This document shows, one piece after another, positions 24,066 through 37,500 of a stretch of DNA of 64,000 nucleotides. The stretch is from Apostichopus japonicus (Eukaryota; Echinodermata; Holothuroidea; Aspidochirotida; Stichopodidae): positions 17,262,577-17,326,576 of the forward strand of contig NC_092582.1 in assembly GCF_037975245.1 (NCBI RefSeq), given 5' to 3'. Every line of letters starts with the position of its first letter. The stretch's first letter is position 1. The position numbers and the translations under genes are program-made. Below the pieces are notes generated by a model, which searched no databases, had not been told where the DNA came from, and worked only from the letters and a program-made list of their open reading frames with translations.

Positions 24066-24930
24066 CACATGTTAATATGATTTTTCATCACGATAAGATG
24101 TGACACGTCCAAGAAATATATATGAATATCGTCGTAAATTTTGTTAACAAATGTTGAAATGCTAAAAGCTAACATTACATTATATGATATCAATGAAAGT
24201 AGCATTCATAGCAATGTATTTATAAAACACTGAAACTTCGTAACTGGGAGGACCATACGTCCTACACATGCATGTTTCGTTTGTTCCATGCCGTGTGACA
24301 GAATATATGAAAATACTACAAAGTCAGCGTCCATATAGCTGGCTAAGCTAAGCTATGTGTTTATGCATTCTGAGTACAACAGTAGTTACAACTAAATGTT
24401 TATATTTTCCCCTGTTTTAAGGAAAGAGAATGCACTCGAAATCAACGCAAAACGTTAGCTATAATTGTAGCCCTTACTTCTTGTAAGATAAGGGAATGAA
24501 GATAACGTAGAAACTAGGAATTGTGGGAGAGTGAATGCAGTTTCATTACTGCTTCCAGTCTCAAATATATGGAGGGAGAAGAGATAGACGGGGCGGGGCG
24601 GTAAAAGATACACTTCGCATTTCAAAATTGGTTCTTTTCTGTTATCTGCTATCAACAAATGGTGCACTTAAACTTTGCCAAAAAGGTAGCAGACATTTGA
24701 TTTATGAGAAAGACCACATGTTTTAATGTTACAAATTTGGCTCTTTCCACAGTACTTTCATTCAAAATGGTTTCCCTGTTGTCAAAGGTAGCACTTAGAC
24801 TTTCCACAAAGGTAGCATACGCTTCATTTATGAGACAGAGCATATTCTTTAATGTTCCCCCCCCCCAAAAAAAAAAGGAAAGCAAAATACTAGTTTCATA
24901 ACTAACGGGGACACTTGTAAGATATGAGAA
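24066..24930. other. Intergenic with a local direct repeat
   Basis: Between 24660 and 24860 two copies of a 70-80 bp segment occur about 125 bp apart (shared GTAGCA, TTTATGAGA, CACAT/CATAT and TTTTAATGTT). A C9 run abuts an A10 run at 24856-24877. No gene seen. Confidence 0.45.
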
Positions 24931-24949
24931 TTTGGACCCTTCAAGTGTT

Positions 24950-24955
24950 TTTATT
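24950..24955 (-). terminator. Candidate polyadenylation signal of the mosaic gene
   Basis: AATAAA on the minus strand, 254 bases after the stop codon of the last NTR exon. No closer canonical hexamer is seen. Confidence 0.4.
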
Positions 24956-25209
24956 TACAGGACGTCCTTTAAATTTAATGAAAATGGGGAATTATCTGAT
25001 TTTCACAAATGTGGGAAGATTGTTCGAGGGCTTGCATTCGTTCTTTGCATTCCCCCAGGCTACGTTATTCTTAATGAAATGACATAACTGTAACAGATAC
25101 ATAACAGATACTATCAATTAAGTTCACTAGTTCTGCCTCCTTACTATTAACTGATTTTTGTGTGGATTACAGAAGATCCACATGTTCCTTTGTCGCCACC
25201 GGTGACATT

Positions 25210-25565
25210 TTACAGATGGAGGATTAAAGATGGCACGTCATCGAATGCGAGATTACCAATGTAGGGGAAGCAAGACCTCGTTGCTAGGAACTGTGTCTGT
25301 AATTTGAAATCCCACGGCTTTGCGAAGGTTGGATCGGATATTTTTTCTGATGTTCCGTCGATACTGATCAGAAATGGAGTATCCAGAATGTACAGACGAG
25401 GACAGTAACAGATGTCTTGGTTTCGGTTCAGTGATAGTTCATCCACATTAAGATTGCCATTCAGTGGTGCCTGATCAAAAGGCTTGGCAATGTGTGTAGT
25501 AGTTAAGCGAAACTTTGCGACACCCGTGGCGTAGCTGTGGACACGTGTTACTATGGACAGTATGA
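25210..25565 (-). CDS. Mosaic gene exon 24: NTR domain, C-terminal part, and stop
   Basis: Begins after CGCTTCCACAG and continues the NTR as ILSIVTRVHSYATGVAKF, with later cysteines in ICYCPR and ATRSC, making six in the domain. The stop TAA lies at 25210. An ATG at 25605 would give a separate 131-aa frame with a hydrophobic start, but the splice site and NTR continuity argue for a terminal exon. Confidence 0.8.
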
Positions 25566-28500
25566 CTGTGGAAGCGAAAATTAGTTTTAGAGGTATTTGT
25601 AGCATAATTTGGTATTGTTTGCAAGTAAATTCGAGTTAGTAATCTTGACAAATATTAAATTAGAGAATTTGTGTTTGAATTGACTGTGCATGTTTGTCAA
25701 CGAATATGTATCCTCCACCCATCACGAATGTTTACTGGTTTATAGCAATTTTAAACATGGCAGAGTCTAATCTTTTTGCTTTGAGAACGGAAATTATATT
25801 AATTGTTTCAAGTTTAGCGGGTCTTTCAAATATAAAAACAGTACTTCAGTATACTTACAGGTAGTATTCTGCCTACAGAGTTCTGACAAGGAGACACGTT
25901 GTGGGCAGGTTGGACAACGATCTGTTAAGTCAGTGGATGGAAAAAAAGGAGGAGATGAGAAGAAAACATATCGGAAGGGGAAGTACTGCCAATAAATGAG
26001 CATGCTAAATATCCAAGTTCCAAATTTTCACTTTTATTTTAAATTTTCTGTCGGAGAACTGTTCTCGGTCATTTAGACTAGTAAACAGCAATTGATTTGT
26101 TAGAAATTGAAAACGCCTAAGAAATATCATCAGCAGTGATGATCAACAGTGTAGAGTTTAGCCCGAAAACGCCACGTTTGGTTCTACTAACATAACTGAG
26201 AGCAAAAGAGGTTGTTAATATGTAGTGTTTATGGAAAGTTCATCCAGTTGTGCCGAAAAATAAATTAGGTTAGAAACTGATCATCAAAAGGCTCAAACTT
26301 GTGCGTTTGAATCTACTGAAATGTGACTGTGTTACGGCGCCCTGTAACTCGGTAGAGTTGGTTTATTGGGGGCAGTTAACATGGTAGGCTATTTACAGAA
26401 GCCAAGAAGCTCCTTTCAAATAAATGATTAAAAAGTTCCGCTGATTTCAAGACGAATTATTTTCTCCGTCTCTCTGTAATATTCAATAAGAGCAGTGTAA
26501 AATTACTTCAAGATACTAATTAAAAGCAACTTTATGTATAATACGGCTGCAACAATGATCGTGAGCACTGGCTGACTAACTTTTCCAGACTCGCTTGCCT
26601 CTAAAGATAATTGTTCGACAAGTGGTAAGCGTGGGCTCACACGTGATAGAACATCTGACCACTGATTGGTTCAATATTACTTACTTCTGAACATCATTAA
26701 CATTCATCACATCTATCGCTAAATGAACCAATCATGAGTGAGAAAGAAAGCAGCATGTGCTTTTAATCTTTCTTATGTTTATTTTTGTCTAAATTTACGG
26801 TCCCAAACCAGACGTCTGAAAAAGCAGGTCAAACAATTTCTTATGTATTTCTTTTTTTTACGGTCGTGGTGCAGGTGCTTGGTAAAACTCAATGGGGTAC
26901 ATGTTCATCCATATCACTTCATTACACTATATCGTGAGTACAAACAATGTCAATTAGTGAGTCCATGTTATGTTTTTGAAAATGCTGATAGTATGAGTAA
27001 AAAAACGCATTAAACATATATCTAAAATGTCTTTCTTTGTCTCGACGTAATCCCTCTTCTTTGTTTTAATTAGACGAAATAGTATCATTACTGTTGTTTG
27101 GAAATACATTCCATATGTAAACCATATACTTACCTGGACAGGTTTGTGTACACTGATCTCTGGTCACGAAGTTGTTCTCATTACCTCCACAGCCACTGTA
27201 GTTGAACGGGACACATACCTTACTGCCAACGTCATAGGCCCATCGCGGGACGGATTTATCGCACGGTCCCTCAACATGTGGTACTAAACAAAAGTTTTCT
27301 AAAGGAAGAAAATAATAATTATTATAGTATCGTAAACGCATCATATATGACTGTATAATATAGGTTTGCAAAATGTGACTTCCTACAATACAATGGTGTA
27401 GAGGTCTAGGTCGAACCCGGGAACAATGATATCACCGGGCCCACGATTATGAAAATGATAATACATTATGCTCTGCCCCAGGTTACCTTGGGCCCCTAAT
27501 CGACCTCGGGCTCCTGGCCTGTTGGTGACAATGCATATGACCCTCGTTGCAAAACCATTGCCCCACCCCACTCAATTCCCCGTGACTAACCTTTTAATTA
27601 CTCCAATATTAAAGCTGCATAGAATCTTACTCAATTGAGCAAACATTCTACGTAGTAGAACGTATTTTTGTGACTTATCAACATCTCACATCGGAACATG
27701 CACTCTGTATGGCAGCTACCGTATATAATGCGGTAAACGACATATGTGCGGCACACAATTTTAACCAAAGGTCTTTTATGAATGGTGCCATCAATTTAGC
27801 AAAGTTTGTACCCGTCCGCTATGCAGGCTTCATAATAATGTACGACCATTCCACGAATTACAAAGACAGCTACAAAAACCTTTGAGAAGGATCATATCAC
27901 TTACGCCGTAGGCAAATCTGTTGGCATTCAGACATTGCAGTAAACCCAGTACCCATTTGGAGTCCATAACCGAAAGGCGTCATTGCACAGTTGTCGCCGT
28001 TGAAGTAAACTTTACCATAATCGAGCTCGATATTCAGGTCCATTGCTATGTAGCTGTCATGGGGCTTGCTTCTACATCTTCCACCTGAAGGACAAGACGG
28101 AAGAAAAAACATGATATAAAAATTGATGTAATTTGATAATAAATTACAGGCCAACTTGGCAACCGGAAAGATACGATCGAACTTGACCTGGAGAATGGTA
28201 TGTAGAGAGGTATAACCACGGAAGGGTTAAAGGGTTGTGTATTTAATTCAGTTTGCCTACCAATTGTGTAAACAATTCCCTGTTCCTACAACATATTCTC
28301 ATTCTTTCCTTTGTCCTTTCAAATCCATGTTTTTTTTTAATGTTGCTGTAGGAACAGGGGAAGAGACCAAAGTCATGACACTTCACCAAGTTTAACCCGA
28401 CCCATCACCACCTCTCCCCTGCTGAATGCTCCAGTTAGACAAAACTGAAAGCGGAGAGGAGAAGAAGCTGAAAGGAAAGAGGAGAGGAAAGAAAACAATA

Positions 28501-31500
28501 ACGCGATACACACATATTTACTCACAGATTTCACAAGAACCGCGATGGAGTAATCGTAAATTACTTGAACCACCCTGTGCACAGACCCCGACTCCCAGAT
28601 GACAAGATGACGGATAGGTCAATGCATTAGATCCGCAGACTCGGTCTTCCTCCTTGAGACTGCTGACGTCAGCACAGTCAGAAATCTCGAGACAGATACA
28701 GACGGCGGTGTTGCTGACAACATCACATTTTTGTCCGAAAGGGCAAGACGTTTGGCTGCACAAATCTGTAGAGTCATGTGAAGCGTACTATGTTACTGTA
28801 GGATATTTTACAGAGGTGTACAACTGAAACGCTTAAAGTTTACGGTATTTAATATTTGGTTTGACTTTTGTATATTTTACTATTTTCTTCTTCGTCTTGT
28901 CATCAAATAATGTGAAACATTGCGTTATATTTTCGTTATGCCAGCAAAACCCGTCGTGGACAGTGCTCAGAGAAATTTGAATGATTATGGGGAAGAAGAG
29001 AATATCGTAAGGAAATTCGAATATCAATTGCCAGAATAATAAACATAGAAGGTTGAGGAGGGCGGTCATGAAGGTGCAAAGACTGCGGAGGGGGTACTGT
29101 GGCTAACTTTTCCCCTGAAATATCGGGCAAACTAGTACCTATAGTAGGTTATTGATCCCGATAAAACCGGGTGCGAATTTCCGATAAACCGCGGGGTTTT
29201 TCCCCTGGCTCTGACCAAACCTCACCCATCATTTATCTTTAAATATAAATTTGGTAGGTTACCAATGCAAACTGGAGAACTTCCATTCCAATTTCCATTC
29301 GCGAGACATTCTAGGCCCGCAGTTGATCCAGCTACAGAAAACCCTTCATTACACGAACAAGTCAACACAGAGCCAATGTTGTAAGAGTTGTCCGAGCATA
29401 CACCGTTTGTTATATTTATGGGCACGCAGGCAGTTGCTGAAAATAAGAGAATGAGACGTTATCAGGGTTTATCATAGAGGCGATCATATTCCATTATATG
29501 TATTAGGTAGCTTTCACAACCCACCCAACACGTGTTATCATGTTATAACACAGATGCATATAAATGCGCAATATATGTCGAAAACGCTAATATAAGCAAC
29601 TGTACAATTCGGTTCGGGTGTCACAACGTGATGTTGTCACACAACGTCAATGGGTATAGATCTATGCTTACTACAGGGAAGAGTCTTTCGAAAATACATC
29701 TTCATTTTGAGGACTTTTAAAGAAATATTGAAATAACATCAGTATCTAGGTTATGAATCGAAGTATTCATAAATGATATTTAGATGTATTTTATAGTTTT
29801 GCATCGCACGATTCTTCTCTTCTCCTGCTCTCAGCATGATAAAGTGTTATAATTGTGATTTCAGTGTATCTCTGTTTCTTGTGATCAATTTTTAGTGATT
29901 ATTTTCACATATTGGATGCCAACACATTTTGTCTCTACTCTCCTCGCTATTGTTAATATACATTGCTTGGCAGTGGGTTCATTACCCAATCAAAATCAAA
30001 TGATATTGTGCTTTTCAGAGATAATCTGCAGTATATTTTGTCTTCTTAGTAAATTATACAATTACTAAAAATAAACTCCCATCTGAAAGCTGCATGTCGG
30101 GCATGTTCGGGTTCGAACCAGTGAGCTTTGCAACCCAGAAGTCACTGGTTCGAATCCCGCTCTGGCTATAAATTGCTTTGTTCCTTTGTCTAACCTTTCG
30201 TAGTCATTTTCCAGTTATTCAATTAGTTATACATAATAATAGTAATAATAATAATGATAATGATAATAATAGTAATAATAATAATAATAATAATCAGCAG
30301 CAGCAGTTATTTTAACGACGCTTAAGCGACCACAAATGTGGGAGAAACCCGCAAGGGCTTATGGATTACAACTTACACGTCGGTTGGCTTCCAATTCAAC
30401 ATTTTAACTCAAATTTGGAATCTTTTCAAGTTAGAAAGTCATTTCATATAATAATTTACTTGAAGTTACTCCACCTTTTATCACGTTCTTTACTTTACCA
30501 TACTTCGAGACTCTTGTTATGCAGTTTCCAAGTGTATTGTTCTACTCTTTCGAATAATTTCTGGAACATTTGTAACAATTACAACAGTTCCATCCAATGT
30601 ATTCATTGATCGCTTTTGTATGTGGTAAAACAAAAGCTAGCTCATATAAGGAGTTCTTATGCCTATCTGTAAAGTGTTGCCTTTAATTAAAGAGAGCAAA
30701 TACCTCTACATGTTGGTATGGCGACGTCCCATTGCCCATTAGCCAAACAATTAAGCGTTTGGGATCCTTCAAGTTGGAAGCGAGAATTACAGGAGAAAGA
30801 AGCAACACTGGATCTGCCGATGGCTTTGGAAATAGCGACGTTACCGTTCAAGAAAACTGCAATATCTGGACAGGTTTCTAAGTAGTTGGATCAGGATGGA
30901 TAAAGAACAGAAAGAAAGTCAGTGCATTTATATCTAAATAGGTAATATAAAATCACAATCGACATATTGGAACAATTATGCGTAATAAAATTCTTGTCTA
31001 CATCTGTCAAAATGCATTTACATGCATATTTATAGTGTGTTTGGCAATGGTATTGTATCAATGGTTTCACTACTTAACTGCGTTGTCTGTAATCTACAGA
31101 CAGGCAAGGTTTATTTCTCTTTAGAAGTAGAAATTTAAAAAAATTATTTCTTTTCAACACATTGAAGTAATTTCATTTTTTTTTTTATAACTGCTGATAT
31201 CCATTTATATCCAAGCCATTGACGATACTTACATTTTTATTTTTTCAAACAGGCGTGAGTCCTGCTTTGGAAGTCCCGTGGGGCTGGTTGTTTCCCATTG
31301 TGCTAGATTTTTAACTATTTATCTGAATATATATGGTTATAAAGCTATATAGTCAGAGAAACATATGATGTACAAAAACATGTTTTAAAATATAAAACGT
31401 TTTATCTTACTTATCATTTTCACATGAACTGTTGCTTGCACAAGCTTAGTCCCACAAGAGTAGGAACCTTCGTAATCCTTTGTCATCTTTGGTAGACGTA

Positions 31501-34500
31501 ATCGCAAACCTTTCTCAAATTTCCCTTCTTGATAGAAAGTGCTATAGAAAAGACAACAATAAGAGGATATCCATATTATTTATGATTAAAATAAAAAAGA
31601 AATGTGCCATTTTATTCGAAGAGATATCTTAATGTTACAATATTTTATATTTCACAATTTGATTTGATTCACTCATTTTATTGGCAACTCCCAGTTGAGA
31701 ATCGTTTGCATTTCCGAATATAAAGAATTTCACTTCCAGTATTTGGTTTCTCGTCTCATTACAGAAATGACACCACAAAAAAGTCTACAGTGACTGAACT
31801 TACTGGCCGATTCGGAACTTGCAATTGCCGATCGGTTGGGCTTTTCAAAATAAAAACACAAACGTGGTGGTAGGCTAACTGACATTGATTTATGTTATTT
31901 GAGGAGATATGCTGATTAAGTGGAATATATAACTAAATCATCTCTAAAGTCTGAGGTGAAAAACCACAGGACTACAGCATCTGGCAAAGTTGACATTTAT
32001 CCAAAGTCAAGTCAGTGTAGTTGTAAAGTTTCGAATGTATGAAAACAGTACAGATAAGTTATTCTTTTTTTTTATATTGGCTGTATCATGTGATTTCTTC
32101 TTAAAGTACGATATTCAAGTTTAATTTTTTTTATAGATGGCTCTTTATGCATACCCATTTGCCAGTACGGTACCCTTAAAGTTCCATCCGAAGGAATATT
32201 TAGTCATCAAAACTTCCAAACTATATTTACTTTCAACCGCACAAGTTAGCAATATTTCTTCGCCTTCGTATTGGGTAAGAACGTTGTTGTCATGCACTCT
32301 CGGATCCGTTACCATGGTTACAGTGATAACTGAAAATAAAGTGGTAATAACCAAATGTGCGAAAAAAGAAAGAAATTGAAAGAAAAATACAAAAGTCTTC
32401 ATTTTGTAATTAAAAAGTGTTTATCCGCATCTCAAAGTCATATGTCTCACTGCCTCTCGATGTTCGTACCTCTCTAGATTGACCCATTTTCAGTCCAACC
32501 TCTGACCAAACTTTCTAATTTCTCGTCATTACTTATCGAAGGGTATGCAATAGTCTTCTTTACCTGTCTCAATTACTTACTTGGTAAACAAATTGATTGA
32601 CCCGTTTCAAGCAACCATTGTCCCCTATCGCAGTAACATGTATGACTTCCAAACAGCTGGTAACCGTCGTTGCATTGGAAATTAACAGAATCCCCGTGAT
32701 ATATTCCGTCAGCAATATCCGCATTATGTAATATGTAACCATTCTCCAAGGCGCTGATGTCGCTGCATCTTCCTGTTAAAAATATGAAACGAGGAGAATT
32801 GACTAGGACAAAGGTACACATACATATATGGTTTTATGTAACTCTTTAAAACTACACAGGTAAACATTCGAGGTGAGAGTGGGCGAGAGGGGGGGTGACA
32901 TGAAATCGCTGAAATCGACTCTAATGTAAAGGGGTCTGAGGTCCTCCCAAATAAATTAAAGTACAATTTTAGACGTGAAATGGTGCATTCTTATTCATTT
33001 TGAGACTATAAATAACCGGTTATTCAATGAAGTCTACACGGACGGTGCTAATACTCTTGAATTTTGAACAAGCAAAACTCCCTGGCTGAACCTCAATATC
33101 AGCAATACAAATGTAAAACAATAAAGAAATAAATATTTTTGTTCCATCGTTGAAACGCTATAATTTTTCGTTTGAAACTATCGGAGTTCATAGCGTTTAC
33201 AATCACAGAATTTATATCAACATTGAAAGAAGAGAAACCCAATATGTTACAATTTAATATCAGTATTTCACAGCTAATATTGATATGTTACACTTGCTGA
33301 TGCTGTAATTTCCTGAGACAGTGATACTTTTCTTGTGCACGTATGGCGTTAAATAATTTACTCAGTTATTATTTGAGAGATTAGTCAAGATCATTGCAAT
33401 GAGGATGATTGGTAGCAGAAGAACCTTACGTAATAGCTTAACAAACGGATTCTTATTCATATTGAATTTCTGTGACATAAAGTGAGTGCCGGTTATGTAG
33501 TGTAAACGTACGAAGAATCTTAACATCAAGGATCTGTACAGTGTTGCCCGCCTCGGTTTTACAAGCATATTGTCCAACATCTTCCATAGTAAAATTTTGA
33601 ATCCAAAGGTTTGTTCCATTGTTGCCACCCTGAGGCAAAGAAGACAAAAGAATATATATAATAAAGAAGAAAGAAAAAGGAAACTAATAGACGGTATTAA
33701 AATACACCAACATTTACGTGGTCTATTTTGTGCAACCATCTTTTTCTAAACTGGGTGGTGGTGGGCAAACATGTTAAGTCTTCAAATGAAGAGGTCTCAG
33801 AGGGTCCCTCCCCGTTTGAGTTATTATGTAGAATGTAGGGTTTGTAATGCAAAATGGTGCTATACTTTGCCAAGTTTGAAACAACTTTGAAGACGTGTCT
33901 CGACTGTTTAGGTTGTAACGCCTACACATATATTAATTATATCATGTATAATTATATCAGCCCGTTAGAGGAGGGAAGGTTCTGAGTACCTCTGATTTTC
34001 ATAATTGTATAGGGCGTGGTTGCACCTTGGTCAATGGTTTATATTAAACTGTTTCGTAAATAATTAGAAAAACACAACGATCAATCTTGTAAATGAAAAG
34101 TAGTATGACTCTCTTTGAGGTAATATTAAACAGAAGCAAATTATTATAATAGCCATAAACAATTCCCTTATACATGCCAGCTTTTCTTTGTTTTAAAAGG
34201 TTTTCAATGACGCAGCCTTGGTGTTAATGCATTTACTAATATGGCTGTTTCCTTTTATTTTGTTTTCTTATGTATCACACTGAATGTAAATAACGAAGAA
34301 CAAAAATAAAAAAGATCTCATTTTGATTCAATTTTGGGGGAATTTTACCCAATTAAACCTTCACCGATGTTGTACAAACTATACAATATACAATCGATAG
34401 AACTATGGAGCTACCATTTAGACCAAATTGAGACATCCTCCTATGTACAAAGGTGTTATTATAATCCAAAAACAGACAACTATTTAATGATTTATTTTAA

Positions 34501-37500
34501 AGATTCCCATTTGAGACAGAACATTTCGTCGCCCAAACTTGAGTGTATTTAGCTCAACAGAACAGGAGCGAAGTTATTCAAAAGTTTGACAATTTCTTTC
34601 ATCATTTGTAATACAATAGTATATCAAACTGTGAACTGAAAAGTAAATTGGCAGAATATTTCATTCTAAATTCTCCATTGAGCCATCCTTTAAGAGATTT
34701 TGAAGAGAAAAAATGTAGTACTGAAAAATAATTACTCCTAGTTTTTCGAATGTTGTTGTTGACGAAGAGCCATCGATAGTACAGGAGAGATCCACCTCGT
34801 CACCTTCTCTGACCAACACAGTCGCATGCTCCAGATTCCGCATGGTAATTTCATCTCTGATGGATACTTAACCGAAAAGAAAAATGATCAAATTAACCTG
34901 TTAAATACAGTATTTGGCTTAATAAAGCAACGAACTATTTAAAGAGTTGCTGCATGTTTTACTTGAGTTCATATATATTATTTATGCTTTGTTTTTTGTT
35001 TTTTAACTAATAATTAGAAAAAAATCTGGTAAATTTTAATACAAAGTAAACGATTATTTTTTCAGATATTATGTTTAACAATTTGCAACAAAATGACAAA
35101 TTCCTTGAATCTAATAAGTAAGGAATTCAACTTTTTACTGCCAAGCAACATAATGATTCTTAATCAATGTCATCAATTTAACAATTCACAGGAAACTGAG
35201 AATTGACCATTTAGTATATTCCACCAATTCAACATTTCCCAACAAAATGCTGAATTACCCTCAGAAAGTCATCAGTTCAACAATATTTTAGCAAACTGAT
35301 GAATTCATCATCGAATAAATCTCGTGGAATCAACATTTGGCAACAAAAAGAATTGTTACGCTCGCATCAAACATGTCATCATTTCAGCATTTTGCAAAAA
35401 CATCATGAATGACAGCAAATTGCAGAGAAAGATCTTAACATTCCAACGGCAGCTTAACGTTTCAATATAACAGATAGAAAACATTGAGCTTTTCTTCTTT
35501 TCTTACCTGAAGAATTCCTGTGGCACGCCGGCTGTTTGTTATCTGTATAAGTCCATATTGCATCCCTACAGAACATCTTTTCGTTACCGATTCTTTCAAA
35601 TCCTATGTTACAGGATACCGTTAAGACACCGGTTAAATTTTCCAGTGTTTCGTAAGTTCTTTCAATCAACACAGAATGCAGCACAGAGGGAAGATGCATT
35701 TCGCAGTTATCTAAAGAAAACATGGATAAGTGGTTGAGATCGATATAAGAATTACAACTTTAGGATTTTTGTTTATTTGTTTAGAAGCAAAATGCATACA
35801 ATTTTGATCCATTTTTCACTTCTTGACAATGAAATTTGGTTGAATTGTTGTAACTTTCCTTTGCTTTGGGATAGAATTCTCCCAAATCAGGGAATATTTA
35901 CCAAAATTTCTTAGAGTGAAAAATCATTATGTCTTCAACGGATTTCACTCCCTTTTTTTCTTCAGTTTGTTTTTGCTCTTTAAGTTGATAGATTACATTG
36001 TCTAAAGGTCTGAAAGTTGTATTTCGCTTTACGTTCTTCAATCTTCATTTCAAACGCATTTGAAACCTGTGTTTACCTCATCTGATGCTATTGTATTTTA
36101 ATATACTGGTAAAATGGATATGCTAGTATACACTGAAAACTTAAATTGGTTCACCGACTAACATAACGTTAGTCCATCTGATGCCTCTCCCGACTAACAT
36201 AGCCTTAGTCAGTTGATATACCGACTAATTTATTCCTTAGTCAGTTGGATTTCTTAGTGGGTCATCTTAGTCCGTCAACTTAGTCGATCAACAATTTGTT
36301 AGTCGGTAAATGTATATTAGTCAGTTACATTAGTTGGTGACATTAGTCGGTCTTTACCGACTAATTTATATGAGCCACCGACTAGTTTATAGCAAGTTTT
36401 ACATTAGTCAGGATGGTGCCTCTCCCGACTAACCTTTCTTAGTCGGTATCGACTGACTAGTTGCACTGACTAGAATAACTGAAAGAATTAAACCCGACTA
36501 GTTTCACTGACTAGCATCACTGAAAGAAAAGAGAGCAGAAGAAACACAAATAATGTGTACATTGGCAGTATTTATTTCTGATAAAACTTCTGATGTCTAC
36601 AAAGGCTGACTTTCGACAGATAGAGAAGAAATCACTGTAAACAAAAATCTGAAAATATGATTTTATTCCAACAAAGTTAAGACAAGTTAATGGATCAAAC
36701 ATGAATCGCAAAAGTATATCACTGCACAATAATGCAAAGTTGAATCTTGGGCAAGGGTTCCTCACGACTTTCGTTTTAAAGTGGTACCCCAAATCGACAC
36801 CAGTTAAGTCTTCACGAACAAAGAGTGTTTCTCTTAACTACAAATGGCCTCCCACTTGTCTTCAGGAAGCCAAAATCTGCACCATTATTGACCTGTGAAC
36901 AGAAAATATGATATACGTGTAAGCACAGATACAGATATAGCACATGATAACTCACATTATCATAAACATACATTTACATTAAAATTTTATAACATATTGG
37001 GAGGTATACATTTAAATCTAGGTCCCTCAAATTATAAGCCAGGAATAGCAGCTTTACCAAATAATTATTAGCTTTGCACAGCATAACACCAAGTTATTTT
37101 TCAAAGCTTTATAATTATTTTAATCATGTTAATAATGATCCCAATAGACCGGGAGCCCAGAGGGTTTGGTTAGCTGGGAAGGTAACCAATTGCCTTGTAC
37201 ATCACAATGTTCACAGTGCATTCCTGTATATGAAACCAGACGACTGGCAAACCGACTGTGGTGGATGTGGCTGGGAGAGCAATTTTAAAGTCACCTGATA
37301 GTTTTCATGGTAACACATCAAAGACAGAACAATGTGTCAGGTATGGCCCCAAGAGCAACAAATGGCCATCGCCAGTAATTATTGGTGGTGGGGTACCCCT
37401 GCCAGTGATCTATAATTGACCCCCCAAGGCTGACCTAGGTCAGCTCATGAGGTAACCACTTGAAACCTACTTGAAAATGTTGGTTAGGACTTCAGATACA

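Noticed and set aside
25210-25605. Stand-alone 131-aa secreted protein beginning at an ATG at 25605
   Set aside because: A good acceptor at 25565, matching phase with the 25859-25921 exon and NTR continuity make it the last exon of the mosaic gene.
30092-30170. Functional tRNA gene
   Set aside because: The 3' half looks tRNA-like but the 5' half does not pair with it; called a SINE-like repeat instead.
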